DNA from: Roseibium sp. HPY-6
GTDB lineage: Bacteria > Pseudomonadota > Alphaproteobacteria > Rhizobiales > Stappiaceae
Length of the DNA stretch: 64,000 nt
Assembly: GCF_040530035.1 (NCBI RefSeq)
Contig: NZ_JBEWCD010000002.1
Span: forward strand, 868,001 to 932,000
Direction of reading: 5' to 3'
This document shows positions 17,503 to 26,911 of the stretch, piece after piece (position 1 is the first letter of the stretch; each line of letters starts with the position of its first letter). Position numbers and translations under genes: made by a program. The notes under the pieces are model-generated. The model had not been told where the DNA came from and made no database searches. It saw nothing but the letters and a program-made list of their open reading frames with translations.

Positions 17503-18021
17503 ATGACAAAACGCCCGATTATTACGATTCCCGACCCGGTTCTCCGCGAAGTCTGTGCACCGGTCGAAACCGTTGACGATGACATCCGCGCCCTGTCCGA
17601 CGATATGCTGGAGACAATGTACGACGCGCCCGGCATCGGGCTTGCCGCCAGCCAGATCGGCATCCTGAAACGCATGTTCGTGCTTGATGTGGCCAAGGAA
17701 GATGCGCCCAAGGAGCCGATGGTGTTCATCAATCCGAAAATCGTCTGGTCGAGCGAAGACATGTCGGTCTATCAGGAAGGGTGCCTGTCGATCCCGGAAT
17801 ATTTCGAGGATGTCGAGCGGCCGGCGGAAGTGACGGTGCAGTTTCTGGACCGCGAAGGCGGCGAGAAGGAAATCAGGGCCGACGGCTTGCTGGCAACCTG
17901 CATTCAACACGAGCTTGACCACCTCAACGGGAAATTGTTCATTGACTACCTGTCGAAGCTGAAGCGCGACCGGGTCATGAAGAAATTTGCCAAGCAGGCG
18001 AAGCTCGCAGGCAAGGCCTAA
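17503..18021 (+). CDS. def: Peptide deformylase
   Basis: 172 residues, normal length. All three deformylase motifs are present: [10 protein letters not shown] at 44-53, EGCLSIP at 92-98 with the metal-binding Cys94, and QHELDHLNG at 135-143 with His137, Glu138 and His141. The enzyme removes the N-formyl group from nascent proteins. Its usual partner fmt lies 1.5 kb downstream on the same strand, separated by marC and a repeat-filled gap, so the classic def-fmt operon is split here. Confidence 0.97.
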   Translation: MTKRPIITIPDPVLREVCAPVETVDDDIRALSDDMLETMYDAPGIGLAASQIGILKRMFVLDVAKEDAPKEPMVFINPKIVWSSEDMSVYQEGCLSIPEYFEDVERPAEVTVQFLDREGGEKEIRADGLLATCIQHELDHLNGKLFIDYLSKLKRDRVMKKFAKQAKLAGKA

Positions 18022-18042
18022 AGGGGTAGGGGAAGGGCACCT

Positions 18043-18675
18043 ATGGATCAGGAACTCTTCCTGAAAACATTTGCCGCGCTGTTCGCGATCATGAGCCCGA
18101 TCGCAAATCTCCCTGTCTTTCTGGCCCTCACATCGGATCGCGGTCCCGCATTTGAGCGCAAAGTCGCCTTCACACTGCTGATTAGTCTGACGGCAGGGGC
18201 CGTGGTTATCGGCCTGACAGGTGATATCATCCTGAAGATATTCGGCATCTCACTGGATGCCTTTCGCCTCGCCGGTGGCTTCCTGATCCTTCTGATCGCG
18301 CTTGACCTGATACGGGGACAAAGCACGCCGGTCCATCACGGCACGGACAGGGAAAAGGAAAACATGAAGGCGCAGGATAATCCTGCGATCTACCCGCTGA
18401 CCGTCCCTATTCTTCTTGGTCCGGGATCCATTTCCACCATGATCATTTTTCGCGGACAGGTGACTGACTTCAGTCAGGAGATAGCCTTTGTCGCCGCTGT
18501 GGCCGCCTCCATCGCCGTCTTGATCGCAACTTTTTTTGCAGCTCCCTTTCTGCAGCGGTTTCTCGGCGAGACAGCCAACAGTGTCATGAGCCGATTGATG
18601 GGCATGATCCTCGCCGCCATTGCCATGGAAATGATGACGGACAGTCTCAAGGTGCTCTGGCCCGGCCTGGCTTAG
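18043..18675 (+). CDS. MarC family integral membrane protein (UPF0056)
   Basis: 210 residues with six hydrophobic segments, matching the MarC/UPF0056 family. Family landmarks include LFAIMSPIANLPVFLALT near the N-terminus, FGISLDAFRLAGGFLILLIA, the polar charged loop around 100-120, and YPLTVPILLGPGSISTMI. Function is unknown; the old link to multiple antibiotic resistance was withdrawn. The start has a strong ribosome site (AGGGGAAGGG) 22 bases after def, so it is probably co-transcribed with def. Confidence 0.9.
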   Translation: MDQELFLKTFAALFAIMSPIANLPVFLALTSDRGPAFERKVAFTLLISLTAGAVVIGLTGDIILKIFGISLDAFRLAGGFLILLIALDLIRGQSTPVHHGTDREKENMKAQDNPAIYPLTVPILLGPGSISTMIIFRGQVTDFSQEIAFVAAVAASIAVLIATFFAAPFLQRFLGETANSVMSRLMGMILAAIAMEMMTDSLKVLWPGLA

Positions 18676-18874
18676 GTTGGCTCGCTCGGGGCGTAATCTT
18701 GAACCCCTACCTGAGGAAGTGCGTTGCATAGACTCGAAGAATGGGAGCACGTTCGCGCCGCGCCGCACGGCCCACCCTTCGCGACGGGTTATCAGGTCCT
18801 GTTCTGGATAGGAGTTCCTTGTTGAAGGCCGGGTCTTGGCGGTGAGGTGCGCAATGACAAATCTTAACGTGCTT

Positions 18875-18991
18875 GTCATCCCGGTTTGCCGCACAAAGCG
18901 GCAAGACCGGGATCCAGTATTCCGCGTCGATAGCGAGTGACAAAGACGGTCAGACAAGCGGTTACTGGATCTCTGCCTACGCAGGGATGAC
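18875..18991. repeat. Nested palindromic intergenic repeat
   Basis: The unit is bounded by GTCATCCC (18875-18882) and GGGATGAC (18984-18991), an exact inverted pair. Inside, CCCGGTTTGCCGC pairs with GCGGCAAGACCGGG around an ACAAA loop (about 18880-18912). GGATCCAGTA (18910-18919) pairs imperfectly with TACTGGAT (18963-18970). The nested arrangement is typical of dispersed, possibly transposable, palindromic elements. Confidence 0.65.
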
Positions 18992-19114
18992 AAGGGCAAA
19001 AAGAAGAGTATACATCCTCATATTTCTCGAGATTTTCCGCTGCTACGTCGTCCCGAATGTCCCCTGCGTGGCGTCGTGAATGACAATCGTGTTGCTCCAA
19101 ATCCCCACTCGTCA

Positions 19115-19142
19115 CCCCGGGCGAACAACGTGAGACCCGGGG
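19115..19142. repeat. Palindrome in intergenic repeat cluster
   Basis: CCCCGGG at 19115-19121 is inverted as CCCGGGG at 19136-19142 with a 14-base loop. It is followed by further GC-rich sequence and reads like a truncated unit of a dispersed GTCACCCCGGG-type repeat. Confidence 0.5.
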
Positions 19143-19252
19143 CCGGGGAGCCCGGCACGCCGCGACGGATACGGAACAATGGCGGCTGCTTTGGCTCACC
19201 GCTCCGCGCTTGCACTGCGCTCAGCCGCAACAAGCCTTACCTGAGAGCGAAG

Positions 19253-19294
19253 CCTCATCTTGAGCAAGCGCCGCGCACTGTCTCGAAGGATGAG
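19253..19294. repeat. Palindromic repeat unit of the CCTCATC...GGATGAG type
   Basis: The left arm starts CCTCATCTTGAGCAAGCG and the right arm ends CTCGAAGGATGAGC. The halves are imperfect inverted copies around a GC-rich centre. The pattern recurs in degenerate form near 18710-18757. Confidence 0.55.
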
Positions 19295-19488
19295 CGGCGA
19301 TCTCAGAACTGCACCTTTCCGGATTGGAGCACAGCAAACGCGCTAGTTCTGGAACATCAGGTGCATTGGCGAGCTTCGGATCTGGGTCTCGTTTCCACTT
19401 GTGGTCATTGCGCCCTTGCCGGATGCGGCGTTAGGCGCAATAAGAGGCCAAATCGTCAGGAAAAACTCCGAAGTTCAGAAGGAGCCTC

Positions 19489-20427
19489 ATGTCTCTTCGC
19501 GTCGTCTTTATGGGCACCCCGGAATTTTCGGTGCCGACCCTCATGGAAATTGTCGGCCAGGGGCACGATGTTGTCGCCTGCTATTCGCAGCCACCGCGGC
19601 CTGCGGGTCGAGGGATGGATTTGAAAAAGTCTCCGGTACACGAAGCGGCTGAATCCTTCGGTATTCCGGTTCATACGCCCAAGAGCCTGAAAAACGCAGA
19701 CGAGCAGTCCGTTTTTGCCGCGTTGAACGCGGATGTTGCCGTTGTCGTCGCCTATGGATTATTGCTGCCCGGCGCCATTCTGGAGGCTCCGGAACACGGG
19801 TGCCTGAACCTGCATGCATCCATGCTCCCCAGGTGGCGCGGCGCCGCGCCGATCAACAGGGCGATCATGGCGGGCGACACGCAAACGGCAATTCAGGTGA
19901 TGCGGATGGAGGAGGGGCTCGATACCGGTCCGGTCTGCATGTCCGAAACCGTTGCAATCGACGAGAACATGACGGCCGGAGAGCTGCACGATCGATTGTC
20001 CGGATTAGGCGGCGACCTGATGGTTCGAGCCCTTGCTGCCCTGTCTCGTGGAGCGCTTGGCGAACAGCCGCAGGCAGGTGAAGGCGTCACCTACGCAGCC
20101 AAACTCTCCAAACAGGAAACGCGCATCGATTGGGAAAAGCCGGCCGAAGATGTGCACAATCACATCCGCGGCCTGTCGCCCTTTCCCGGAGCCTGGTGTG
20201 AAATGCCCCTTGGGAGCAAACCGGAGCGCGTGAAAATTCTGCGCAGTTCGCGCGTCGACGGCGGCGGTGTACCGGGAACGGTGCTGGAGACCAACCTGGC
20301 GCCAGTGGTTGCCTGCAAAACAGGCGCGATCCGTCTCGATCAGGTGCAAAGGGCGGGTAAGAAGCCCATAAGCGGGTCAGATTTCCTGCGCGGCGTGTCT
20401 CTTTCTGACGGCACTGTTCTGGATTAG
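19489..20427 (+). CDS. fmt: Methionyl-tRNA formyltransferase
   Basis: 312 residues. The N-terminal formyltransferase domain opens with [15 protein letters not shown], has the substrate loop [15 protein letters not shown], and the catalytic segment [17 protein letters not shown] (Asn-His with a downstream Asp in [11 protein letters not shown]). The C-terminal OB-like domain begins near 205 ([18 protein letters not shown]). The enzyme formylates initiator Met-tRNA using 10-formyl-tetrahydrofolate. The ATG at 19489 has GAAGGAGCC seven bases before it. Likely transcribed with the acetyltransferase and truA that follow at 22 and 15 bases. Confidence 0.97.
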   Translation: MSLRVVFMGTPEFSVPTLMEIVGQGHDVVACYSQPPRPAGRGMDLKKSPVHEAAESFGIPVHTPKSLKNADEQSVFAALNADVAVVVAYGLLLPGAILEAPEHGCLNLHASMLPRWRGAAPINRAIMAGDTQTAIQVMRMEEGLDTGPVCMSETVAIDENMTAGELHDRLSGLGGDLMVRALAALSRGALGEQPQAGEGVTYAAKLSKQETRIDWEKPAEDVHNHIRGLSPFPGAWCEMPLGSKPERVKILRSSRVDGGGVPGTVLETNLAPVVACKTGAIRLDQVQRAGKKPISGSDFLRGVSLSDGTVLD

Positions 20428-20449
20428 GGTGGCCCAGCAGGAGACGATC

Positions 20450-20989
20450 ATGACAGATACCACCGCAAGCACAGATCTGACTGTTCGCGATGTTGAAACA
20501 CAGGACGAAACATCCGTGCGCGACCTGCTGCGTGCCGCCTTTCCATCGGATATGGAAGCGCGTCTTGTTGAAAGACTGCGCCATTGCGGTGCGCTGGTAC
20601 TGGAACAGGTTGCCGTCGATGGTGCTGGAGCCATCATCGGCCATGTCGCCTACAGCCGGGTTACACCTGCAGCAATCGGCGCGGGACAGGCTCTTCAGGT
20701 TGCCTGCCTGGCGCCTGTCTCGGTCTGGCCCGAGCGCCAGCGCAAAGGCATCGGGTCTGCGCTGATCAGGTCGTCTCTTCAAAAACTGGGCGACATTGGC
20801 GAAGATCTCGTTCTTGTGCTTGGACCACCGGCCTATTATCCGCGCTTCGGGTTTGACCCGGTGCTTGCGCGAAAGGTGCAGGCGCCATACGCGGGTGATG
20901 CCTTCATGGCACTGGCCCTGACCGAGGCCGGTTCCCGCGACCTGCCGATTGAGGTGGCGTTTGCAACGCCTTTCCAAGAATTCGAGTAA
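20450..20989 (+). CDS. GNAT family N-acetyltransferase
   Basis: About 179 residues. The start at ATG 20450 has CAGGAGA six bases upstream; a GTG at 20429 is weaker. The GNAT fold is visible with the acetyl-CoA pyrophosphate loop VWPERQRKGIGSALIRSSL (R/Q-x-x-G-x-G/A pattern). The region LGPPAYYPRFGFDPVL is characteristic of the YhbS-like subgroup of putative N-acetyltransferases. Substrate unknown. It is inserted between fmt and truA and is probably co-transcribed with them. Confidence 0.88.
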   Translation: MTDTTASTDLTVRDVETQDETSVRDLLRAAFPSDMEARLVERLRHCGALVLEQVAVDGAGAIIGHVAYSRVTPAAIGAGQALQVACLAPVSVWPERQRKGIGSALIRSSLQKLGDIGEDLVLVLGPPAYYPRFGFDPVLARKVQAPYAGDAFMALALTEAGSRDLPIEVAFATPFQEFE

Positions 20990-21004
20990 CCAGAGCCCTT
21001 CTGA

Positions 21005-21826
21005 ATGCCGCGCTACAAATTGACGGTGGAATATGACGGCCGCCCATTCTGCGGTTGGCAGAGACAGGCGAACGGCTCGTCCGTTCAAGCCGTGATCGAA
21101 CGGGCCATAAGGGCTTTTTCCGGTGAAGACGTGACAATCGGCGGGGCGGGACGCACGGATACGGGCGTTCACGCCACGGGTCAGGTCTGTCATGCCGATC
21201 TTTCGAAAACCTGGCCCGCCAGGACGGTCATGGGGGCACTGAATTTTCACTGCCAGCCCGACCCGGTCGTGATCCTTGACTGCACTGAGATGCATGAAGG
21301 CTTCGATGCCCGTTTTTCGGCTATCCGGCGATCGTATCGCTATCGCATTCACAACCGCCTTCCGCCGCTGACCCACCAGCTGGGTCTTGCCTGGCATGTG
21401 AAGACCGACCTGGACGCGGAGGCAATGCACTCCGCTGCCCAGGAATTTGTGGGCCATCACGACTTCACAACGTTCCGACACTCACGCTGCCAGGCGAAAA
21501 GTCCGGAAAAGACGTTGGAAGAATTCCGCGTGTTTCGCGAAGGCGAATTCGTGATCGCAGAATGTTCTTCACGTTCCTTCCTGCACAACCAGGTCCGCTC
21601 CATGGTGGGCACGCTCAGGCTGGTTGGTGAAGGTAAATGGGGTCCGGGCGATGTGACAAAGGCGCTAAAGGCGCGTGACCGCAAGGCCTGTGGCCCGGTC
21701 GCGCCCGCGGACGGTCTTTATCTCACGCGCGTCGATTACCGGCCGGCGGAAACGGATGTGGAACTCCTGCGGGACTGGCAGGCCCGCAAGGTGGCGATGG
21801 ATGGTGAAGACGACGGCGAGACTTAA
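21005..21826 (+). CDS. truA: tRNA pseudouridine(38-40) synthase TruA
   Basis: 273 residues, slightly longer than the ~250-270 norm. The catalytic aspartate is Asp52 in [12 protein letters not shown]. Other family segments are [12 protein letters not shown] near the start, [16 protein letters not shown], and [19 protein letters not shown]. It modifies uridines 38-40 in the anticodon stem-loop of several tRNAs. Fifteen bases after the acetyltransferase gene, same strand. Confidence 0.96.
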   Translation: MPRYKLTVEYDGRPFCGWQRQANGSSVQAVIERAIRAFSGEDVTIGGAGRTDTGVHATGQVCHADLSKTWPARTVMGALNFHCQPDPVVILDCTEMHEGFDARFSAIRRSYRYRIHNRLPPLTHQLGLAWHVKTDLDAEAMHSAAQEFVGHHDFTTFRHSRCQAKSPEKTLEEFRVFREGEFVIAECSSRSFLHNQVRSMVGTLRLVGEGKWGPGDVTKALKARDRKACGPVAPADGLYLTRVDYRPAETDVELLRDWQARKVAMDGEDDGET

Positions 21827-22014
21827 GCGCGCGATATACGGTTGGCCTGTCCTTGTTTGCAGGAACGCGGACGGAACGCTGCCAAATCGGAGCAAAGGCA
21901 CGCCGCTGCGGTCTCGAACCGAGGTCACCAATCAGACAGTGCGAATACGGCCTTGGATCTGGACCGGACGGCTACGAGACGGTTTCGCTCTGGTGGCTCA
22001 GCGCTTCGACTTTG

Positions 22015-22479
22015 CTAGCCGCTAAAAAAACCGCCAAAGATGTCGCCTACGTGGGCTATTATGTAGCCGATGATGATGACACCGGCGATCAGCATCGCGG
22101 TCCAGACAAACATCTGAAATCCGATCGTCAGACCGCCAAAACAAACAGCAGCACCTGCAAGGCGTCTGTTTTCCTTCAAAACGAAACCAACAACGCCCAG
22201 AACGACCGCAAGGCCCGCAAGCACATAGGCTGATGCTTCAAGAATGCGATCGAGGCTCCAGGGCTGCGCCTCGGGGGGCGGCAGCTCTTCGCCTTTAAGG
22301 CCCTTCAAGGCGGATGAGCGGATGTCTGCCGCGATTTCACCAATTGATTGCCCGATGGTCGGCTGGGGATCCAGCGGCCCTGCGCTATGAAGGAAGAGTG
22401 CCAGAACCAGTGCGACCGCGCCGAATACCATTCCGGCAAATCCCGACCAGGGTGTTTTGACTGCTGCAGTTTCGCTCAT
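22015..22479 (-). CDS. Putative membrane protein of unknown function, ~154 residues
   Basis: No family recognised. Three or four hydrophobic segments are visible: about 14-31 (AGMVFGAVALVLALFL), 83-103 (ASAYVLAGLAVVLGVVGFVL) and two close to the C-terminus (AAVCFGGLTIGFQMFVWTAM, LIAGVIIIGYIIA). The loop at 33-80 is acidic and Pro-rich, probably periplasmic. A ribosome site (GAGGCGGCAC) precedes the ATG. Convergent with truA. Confidence 0.75.
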   Translation of the reverse strand: MSETAAVKTPWSGFAGMVFGAVALVLALFLHSAGPLDPQPTIGQSIGEIAADIRSSALKGLKGEELPPPEAQPWSLDRILEASAYVLAGLAVVLGVVGFVLKENRRLAGAAVCFGGLTIGFQMFVWTAMLIAGVIIIGYIIAHVGDIFGGFFSG

Positions 22480-22884
22480 GTGCCGCCTCTTCTTCCGAAT
22501 GAAGTTGCGTGAAAATCCAATCGTGTCACCTTGAAGCTAAATTTGTCTTTATCGAATGCTCAAGGCGTTTTCACTATATCCAAATCTTCGTGGTCATCGT
22601 TACGTATCATCGAAACAAAAGTGGCATTTCGCGAGTCGAAACAGAAAACACAATACGCAAAACCGATTTAGGCACCTGCAAAAACGCAGGTATGTCTCAA
22701 CACAATGACCGGGGCTGAGCTACTCTGTTCTTCCTTTAGTCCAAGGAAGAACTGTGTGTTCTGTCCGATACTTCTTGTCCCAGAGGTGGTGCATCCGGGG
22801 ACGTCTATCAAGTGCGAACGATAGTTAGGAGTTAACGCGGCCCCGTGGGCCGCACTAACCGAGACAGGGCATCGAAGGCTGGCC
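22480..22884. other. Intergenic region with two strong hairpins
   Basis: No gene supported. GTTCTTCCTT (22727-22736) and AAGGAAGAAC (22743-22752) form a perfect 10-bp stem with a 6-base loop. GCGGCCC (22837-22843) and GGGCCGC (22847-22853) form a 7-bp stem, flanked by GTTA/TAAC that extends it with a mismatch. Neither has a long T-run on either strand. They may be a terminator region for the DUF2189 gene (minus strand) or part of a small RNA. Confidence 0.45.
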
Positions 22885-23727
22885 TTATCCTTGGGGAATG
22901 GTGACGCATTTCTTGTAAAGGTGCCACGTTGTGTGCCCAAGCACGGGAAGAACGACGATCAGGCCGAGGAACGCCGGTACCATCGAAACGATCAGAAGGG
23001 CAGTCACGACGAGGGCCCAGCCGATCATCGGGACAGGAGAGACAACGACGGCGCGGACGCTCGTGATCATGGCGGTGATGAAATCCCGGTCTTCTTCCAG
23101 AAGCAGTGGGAAGGAAACGACCGTGAGGGAAAACAGGATCAGCGACAGGATCGCGCCGACGACATGACCAACGGCCAGGAACATGAGGCCTTCGGGCGTG
23201 GTAATGACCTCTGTCAGAAACTCGTCAAATGATGCAAACGACTTGAAGCCGAGAAACAGGGCCAGCAGCAACCGGACCTGATACATCCACATGATCTGGA
23301 TGAAGAGCACCACAAACGCCATCCAGGAAAGTTCTCGTCCTTTTTGCGCCCACATGGTTCCCAGGATGGCAGACCAGGAAAGTTCCTCGCCGCTTCCAAG
23401 CCGGCGGCTGACCTCGTAGAGCCCTACGGCGGCGAAAGGACCGATGAGAACAAAACCGGCGGCCGCAGGGTAGGAAAGGTAGCTCATGTTGAGCGCGGCA
23501 GCGCTCAGGATGACGAACAGGCCGCCAATGGCAAAAAGGGCTCCAATCGCCAGTCCATAGACAGGCGCTTTTCGGAAATCCGCCAGTCCGGCAGCGAGGG
23601 CATCTATCACATCGTTTGCCGTGATCTTGTTGACCAGGGGCATCGGCTTCAAGGTGTCCTGAGCCGATTGGGTCGCAGCCTGGTTCGGAACGCCGGTTTC
23701 GTTCGGGTCCGTTGTCTTTTCTGTCAT
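22885..23727 (-). CDS. DUF2189 domain-containing membrane protein
   Basis: About 280 residues; ATG 23727 is preceded by GGAGGAAGCTGCCAC. After a ~35-residue Thr/Gln-rich cytoplasmic start it shows DVIDALAAGLADFRKAPVYG, typical of the DUF2189 start. Six hydrophobic segments follow (GLAIGALFAIGGLFVIL; PAAAGFVLIGPFAAVGLYEV; SWMAFVVLFIQIMWM; MFLAVGHVVGAILSLILF; MIGWALVVTALLIVSMV and a last one). YEVSRRLGSGEELSW and LPVLGHTTWHLYKK match the family. Function unknown in general. Confidence 0.85.
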   Translation of the reverse strand: MTEKTTDPNETGVPNQAATQSAQDTLKPMPLVNKITANDVIDALAAGLADFRKAPVYGLAIGALFAIGGLFVILSAAALNMSYLSYPAAAGFVLIGPFAAVGLYEVSRRLGSGEELSWSAILGTMWAQKGRELSWMAFVVLFIQIMWMYQVRLLLALFLGFKSFASFDEFLTEVITTPEGLMFLAVGHVVGAILSLILFSLTVVSFPLLLEEDRDFITAMITSVRAVVVSPVPMIGWALVVTALLIVSMVPAFLGLIVVLPVLGHTTWHLYKKCVTIPQG

Positions 23728-23869
23728 GTGGCAGCTTCCTCCCAAAAGCCGGTTGAACCTGTCCGCCCTCCTACAGACAGGTGATTTTACCCATGGATAT
23801 AGCTCTCGCTCAATCGGGAGAAAGGCTTACGCTGACGGCAGTATTGAAATCGAGAAACACGTCTTGCTG

Positions 23870-23922
23870 TCCCGGCCTTGAGCCGGGATCACTCTTCCAT
23901 TGGCCCCGGCTCAAGACCGGGG
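23870..23922. repeat. Pair of inverted GC-rich palindromes (BIME-like)
   Basis: CCCGGC-CTTGA-GCCGGG (23871-23887) is followed 16 bases later by CCCCGG-CTCAAGA-CCGGGG (23904-23922). Each is a hairpin, and the second is close to the reverse complement of the first. It lies after the stop of the MscS-like gene (minus strand). Confidence 0.6.
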
Positions 23923-23962
23923 CGGCGTCACGAATTGTCAGGCGCGCAGTTGTTGATCCGTA

Positions 23963-26212
23963 TTATTCCGCCGCAGGCTTCTTTTCGTCCGCGGCTGAAG
24001 CAGCGGCTGCAGCTGAAGCGAGCGTTTCTTTCTGTTTGTCGTCCAGATTGGCTGCTTCGGGAAGCTGAACGCGAACTTCCTTGCGGGCGAACTGGATGCC
24101 GTTTTCTTCAAACGTCTTTTGAACGCGCTTGTAGATTTCCTTGCGAACGCCGAACTGTTTTCCCGGCTTCGTGGTGAACTTGCCGCGCACGACGATGCCG
24201 ACATCGTCGACATCCGCAACACCCTGTCCCTTGAAGGGCGCCAGAAGATCGTCCTTGAACTCTTCCATCTCCATGATTTCCTGACCGATCTTCTTGAAGA
24301 GCTTGCGGACCTTCTCGACATCCGTGTCGAACGGAACGGTGAACTTCAGCTTCATGATCACCCAGTCACGGGAGAGGTTGGTCAGCTTCGGGATCTGGCC
24401 ATAGGGCACGATATGCACTGCGCCCTTTGTGCCGCGCAGTTGCAGCGAACGGAGCGAGATTTTCTCAATCGTACCCTGCGCGCCCCCGGTATCGATGAAC
24501 TCGCCCAGGCGGAACGCATCATCCATCAGGAAGAAGACGCCGGAAACGACGTCCTGAACGAGGGTCTGTGCCCCAAACCCGACGGCAAGGCCGATGACAC
24601 CGGCGCCAGCCAGAAGCGGCGTGATGTTGATCCCGAGCTGGCTGAGGGCAAGAAGACCGGTCAACGTGATGATCGTGACCTGCAGGACGATCCGCATCAA
24701 GGGCAGGATTGTTGCGATACGCGACTTGCCCGCGCCTCCCATTTCCGCGTCGTCATCCTGTGTCTCGGCAGGCGGCGAATCCTTTGCAAGCTGATGCGAG
24801 ACCCAGAGGTTTGTTATTTCCCAGGCGAGATAACCGGCGGCAAGGATCAGGAGGAAGATGACGCTGTTGCGCGCGACAGCTGATCCGTCATCGCCGCCGA
24901 AAGCGAGCAGATTAAGCCCGTAGATGCGTCCAACCACCAGAATCAGGAAGGCAAGCAAAGCGACACGGGCGATACGGACGTAACTGTGCCGGGTTTGAAG
25001 ATGGGCCGCTTCTGCCACTGGACCTTCACCCTGCATCGGTGGCACGATATGCGAAACGATGCCCCGCACCATCGTGTCGAGGAACGGCGCAAAGACAACG
25101 AGCGCGATGACTGCAAGCGAACGCCCTGCAGTGAGTGCATCGACGCCCATGCTGGCGGTGACCTGAACAAGCAGCCAGTTGAACGCAATGAACGCCATGG
25201 AGAAATACGGCCAGAACCGGGCCATGCGTTCCAGACCTGAGGTCGGGTCTTCCTCATCGCCCAGAATAATGCTTGTCAGGCCGTGCCGTGCCTTCCAGAT
25301 CACGGCGATGATCCAGGCATTGATGCCGAAGCCGACAAAGAACCGGAACGTTCCGCCCGCGTCCGTACCTGCCCCCTCCATGACATTGCGAATGAAGAAG
25401 GCGATGCCGACGATTGCGAAAAGGATTGTAAAATTGTGGTAGAGCGACTTTGCGGTCGCGTCATCCGCCGTGACGAGGCGCAGCTCGCGCCGGTTAGGCG
25501 CCAGCGCGAAGCGCAGAAGCGCTGCGATCAACCGGGGCAGAAACACGATCCAGAACACGGCTTGAAGCGCATAGGAGCGCGTCCCCGGATCGAAAACCGC
25601 AATGCGGGCGACCAAGAGCGCGATCACGGCAAAAACGATCAATCCGCCGAGGTCGAGGCCTGCACGTGTGGAGACCAGCTTGACTGTCTCGAAAAGGTTT
25701 TCAGGCGATTTGTTCTGAATGGTGTCGCGTCTTGCAGCCGTGAGCCGGTTGATCAGGAACTCGGCGGCAAACCCGGCGGCGAGAATGATGGCGATGGCCC
25801 CGATCAGAATATGGACCGGTCCGGCAATCGTACCTGCAAACAGGGCGCCAATGCTGGAAATGATGCTTGAAAAGAGGTCCGGCAATGCCTGGAAGTGACC
25901 GGCAACCATCCCGGTGAAATTGCCGAGGGCTGTTTGCAGTTGTTCCACAACTCCGGGCCCATCGGCCGCGGCAGGAGCCGCCTGTTCGCCTGCTGCGGCG
26001 CTTTGTTGCAGCAGTTTCATCAGGTCGGTGAGTGCTTCGACCTGCTCCGGATCGAGGTCGGACACGAGTTTTTCCATCGCCTCCGGCTGCAGCGGCGGCG
26101 GGAGCTCGGATCCGGCGTCCTGTGCCAGCCCTGGCGCTGGCAAGACAATTGTAGCGGCTAAAAAAAGGCTGATTGCACAAGTGAGTATGATTTTTTGACA
26201 AGCACCGGTCAT
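23963..26212 (-). CDS. Large mechanosensitive ion channel, MscS family
   Basis: 749 residues. A signal peptide (LTCAISLFLAATIVLPAPGLAQ) leads to a ~100-residue Gln/Ala-rich periplasmic part. About ten membrane segments follow, ending in the MscS pore helix region (LAGAGVIGLAVGFGAQTLVQ; DVVSGVFFLMDDAFRLGEFI). The cytoplasmic beta domain includes GTIEKISLRSLQLRGTKGAV and VIMKLKFTVPFDTDVEKVRK, and an Ala/Lys-rich tail ends the protein. It resembles the extended MscK/YbdG-type channels rather than the 286-residue MscS. It would release solutes on hypo-osmotic shock. Monocistronic, on the minus strand. Confidence 0.92.
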   Translation of the reverse strand: MTGACQKIILTCAISLFLAATIVLPAPGLAQDAGSELPPPLQPEAMEKLVSDLDPEQVEALTDLMKLLQQSAAAGEQAAPAAADGPGVVEQLQTALGNFTGMVAGHFQALPDLFSSIISSIGALFAGTIAGPVHILIGAIAIILAAGFAAEFLINRLTAARRDTIQNKSPENLFETVKLVSTRAGLDLGGLIVFAVIALLVARIAVFDPGTRSYALQAVFWIVFLPRLIAALLRFALAPNRRELRLVTADDATAKSLYHNFTILFAIVGIAFFIRNVMEGAGTDAGGTFRFFVGFGINAWIIAVIWKARHGLTSIILGDEEDPTSGLERMARFWPYFSMAFIAFNWLLVQVTASMGVDALTAGRSLAVIALVVFAPFLDTMVRGIVSHIVPPMQGEGPVAEAAHLQTRHSYVRIARVALLAFLILVVGRIYGLNLLAFGGDDGSAVARNSVIFLLILAAGYLAWEITNLWVSHQLAKDSPPAETQDDDAEMGGAGKSRIATILPLMRIVLQVTIITLTGLLALSQLGINITPLLAGAGVIGLAVGFGAQTLVQDVVSGVFFLMDDAFRLGEFIDTGGAQGTIEKISLRSLQLRGTKGAVHIVPYGQIPKLTNLSRDWVIMKLKFTVPFDTDVEKVRKLFKKIGQEIMEMEEFKDDLLAPFKGQGVADVDDVGIVVRGKFTTKPGKQFGVRKEIYKRVQKTFEENGIQFARKEVRVQLPEAANLDDKQKETLASAAAAASAADEKKPAAE

Positions 26213-26439
26213 AATTCGGGCCCCCCGACGGTGTTGGTTCTCTTAATCTCAAATTAGACATGCTTGCGGTTCAAAATCCAACGATATTCCCCAGCGTCAT
26301 TACCGATGTGTGGACATTTCATCAGCCGCGGCGGTCGCCTTGTGCAGATTGTACAGGTTTGAAAGGACAACGGTGCTTGATCCGCGCAGCTTATACGTCT
26401 ACCTCCGTGTCGAAGCAGAAATTACGTGAGCGGCATTGA

Positions 26440-26865
26440 ATGAACACCTCACCACCTAGCGCGAATATCTCACCCGGGCCGGTATGGGCCTTGATGAGCC
26501 CGATCGGCCGTATCGGCAAGGAACCCTACTGGCTCTGTTTTGCATTCGTTTGGGTGGTTATCGGGATGGCGATCAGGATCTGGTGGCTCTCGATTCCCGG
26601 CATCCCGAACCCCGAAGAAGTAACGCCGAGCGCGTTTGCAGGTTCGAATCCTCTGTTCCCGCTTCTCTTTTTTGTTCTGCAATGGTTCGAACTGGCAATT
26701 GTGATCAAACGTCTGCAGGACATCGGCCAGAACGGCTTCTGGGCATTGCTAATCTTTCTTCCAGGGATCAATATCCTGATGGTTCTCGTTTTGGGTTTCA
26801 TGCCCAGCCAGCCGCAATCGAACCGAAATGGTCCGCTTCCCAACAGCTATTGGCGCAAATCCTGA
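26440..26865 (+). CDS. DUF805 family membrane protein
   Basis: 141 residues. DUF805 features: SPIGRIGKEPYWLCFAF at the start of the first membrane segment, the central FELAIVIKRLQDIGQNGFWA (charged R-L-x-D motif), and a final hydrophobic segment LLIFLPGINILMVLVLGFMP followed by a short polar tail ending NSYWRKS. Three to four membrane segments. Role unknown. The dapE start is 47 bases downstream on the same strand. Confidence 0.85.
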   Translation: MNTSPPSANISPGPVWALMSPIGRIGKEPYWLCFAFVWVVIGMAIRIWWLSIPGIPNPEEVTPSAFAGSNPLFPLLFFVLQWFELAIVIKRLQDIGQNGFWALLIFLPGINILMVLVLGFMPSQPQSNRNGPLPNSYWRKS

Positions 26866-26911
26866 AATCTCTTCTGATACGAACATCATTCGTCGTGAGA
26901 ATCTGACTGTC

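Larger units (their letters stand above)
18676..19488. other. Repeat-rich intergenic region between marC and fmt
   Basis: More than 800 bases with no credible gene. It contains at least four degenerate palindromic units: one around 18710-18757 (a CTGAGGAAG ... CTCGAAGAATGGG remnant), one at 18875-18991, one around 19115-19142 and one at 19253-19294. The last two resemble dispersed intergenic palindromes of the type CCTCATC...CTCGAAGGATGAG that are common in Hyphomicrobiales. A ribosome site (GAAGGAGCC) for fmt is at its right end. Confidence 0.65.

Noticed and set aside
20087..21481. Minus-strand frame of about 460 codons
   Set aside because: It runs antisense through fmt, the acetyltransferase and truA, all with intact motifs.
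22509..22718. Small plus-strand frame of 69 codons
   Set aside because: Starts without a ribosome site in AT-rich intergenic sequence, and the composition is unlike neighbouring proteins.
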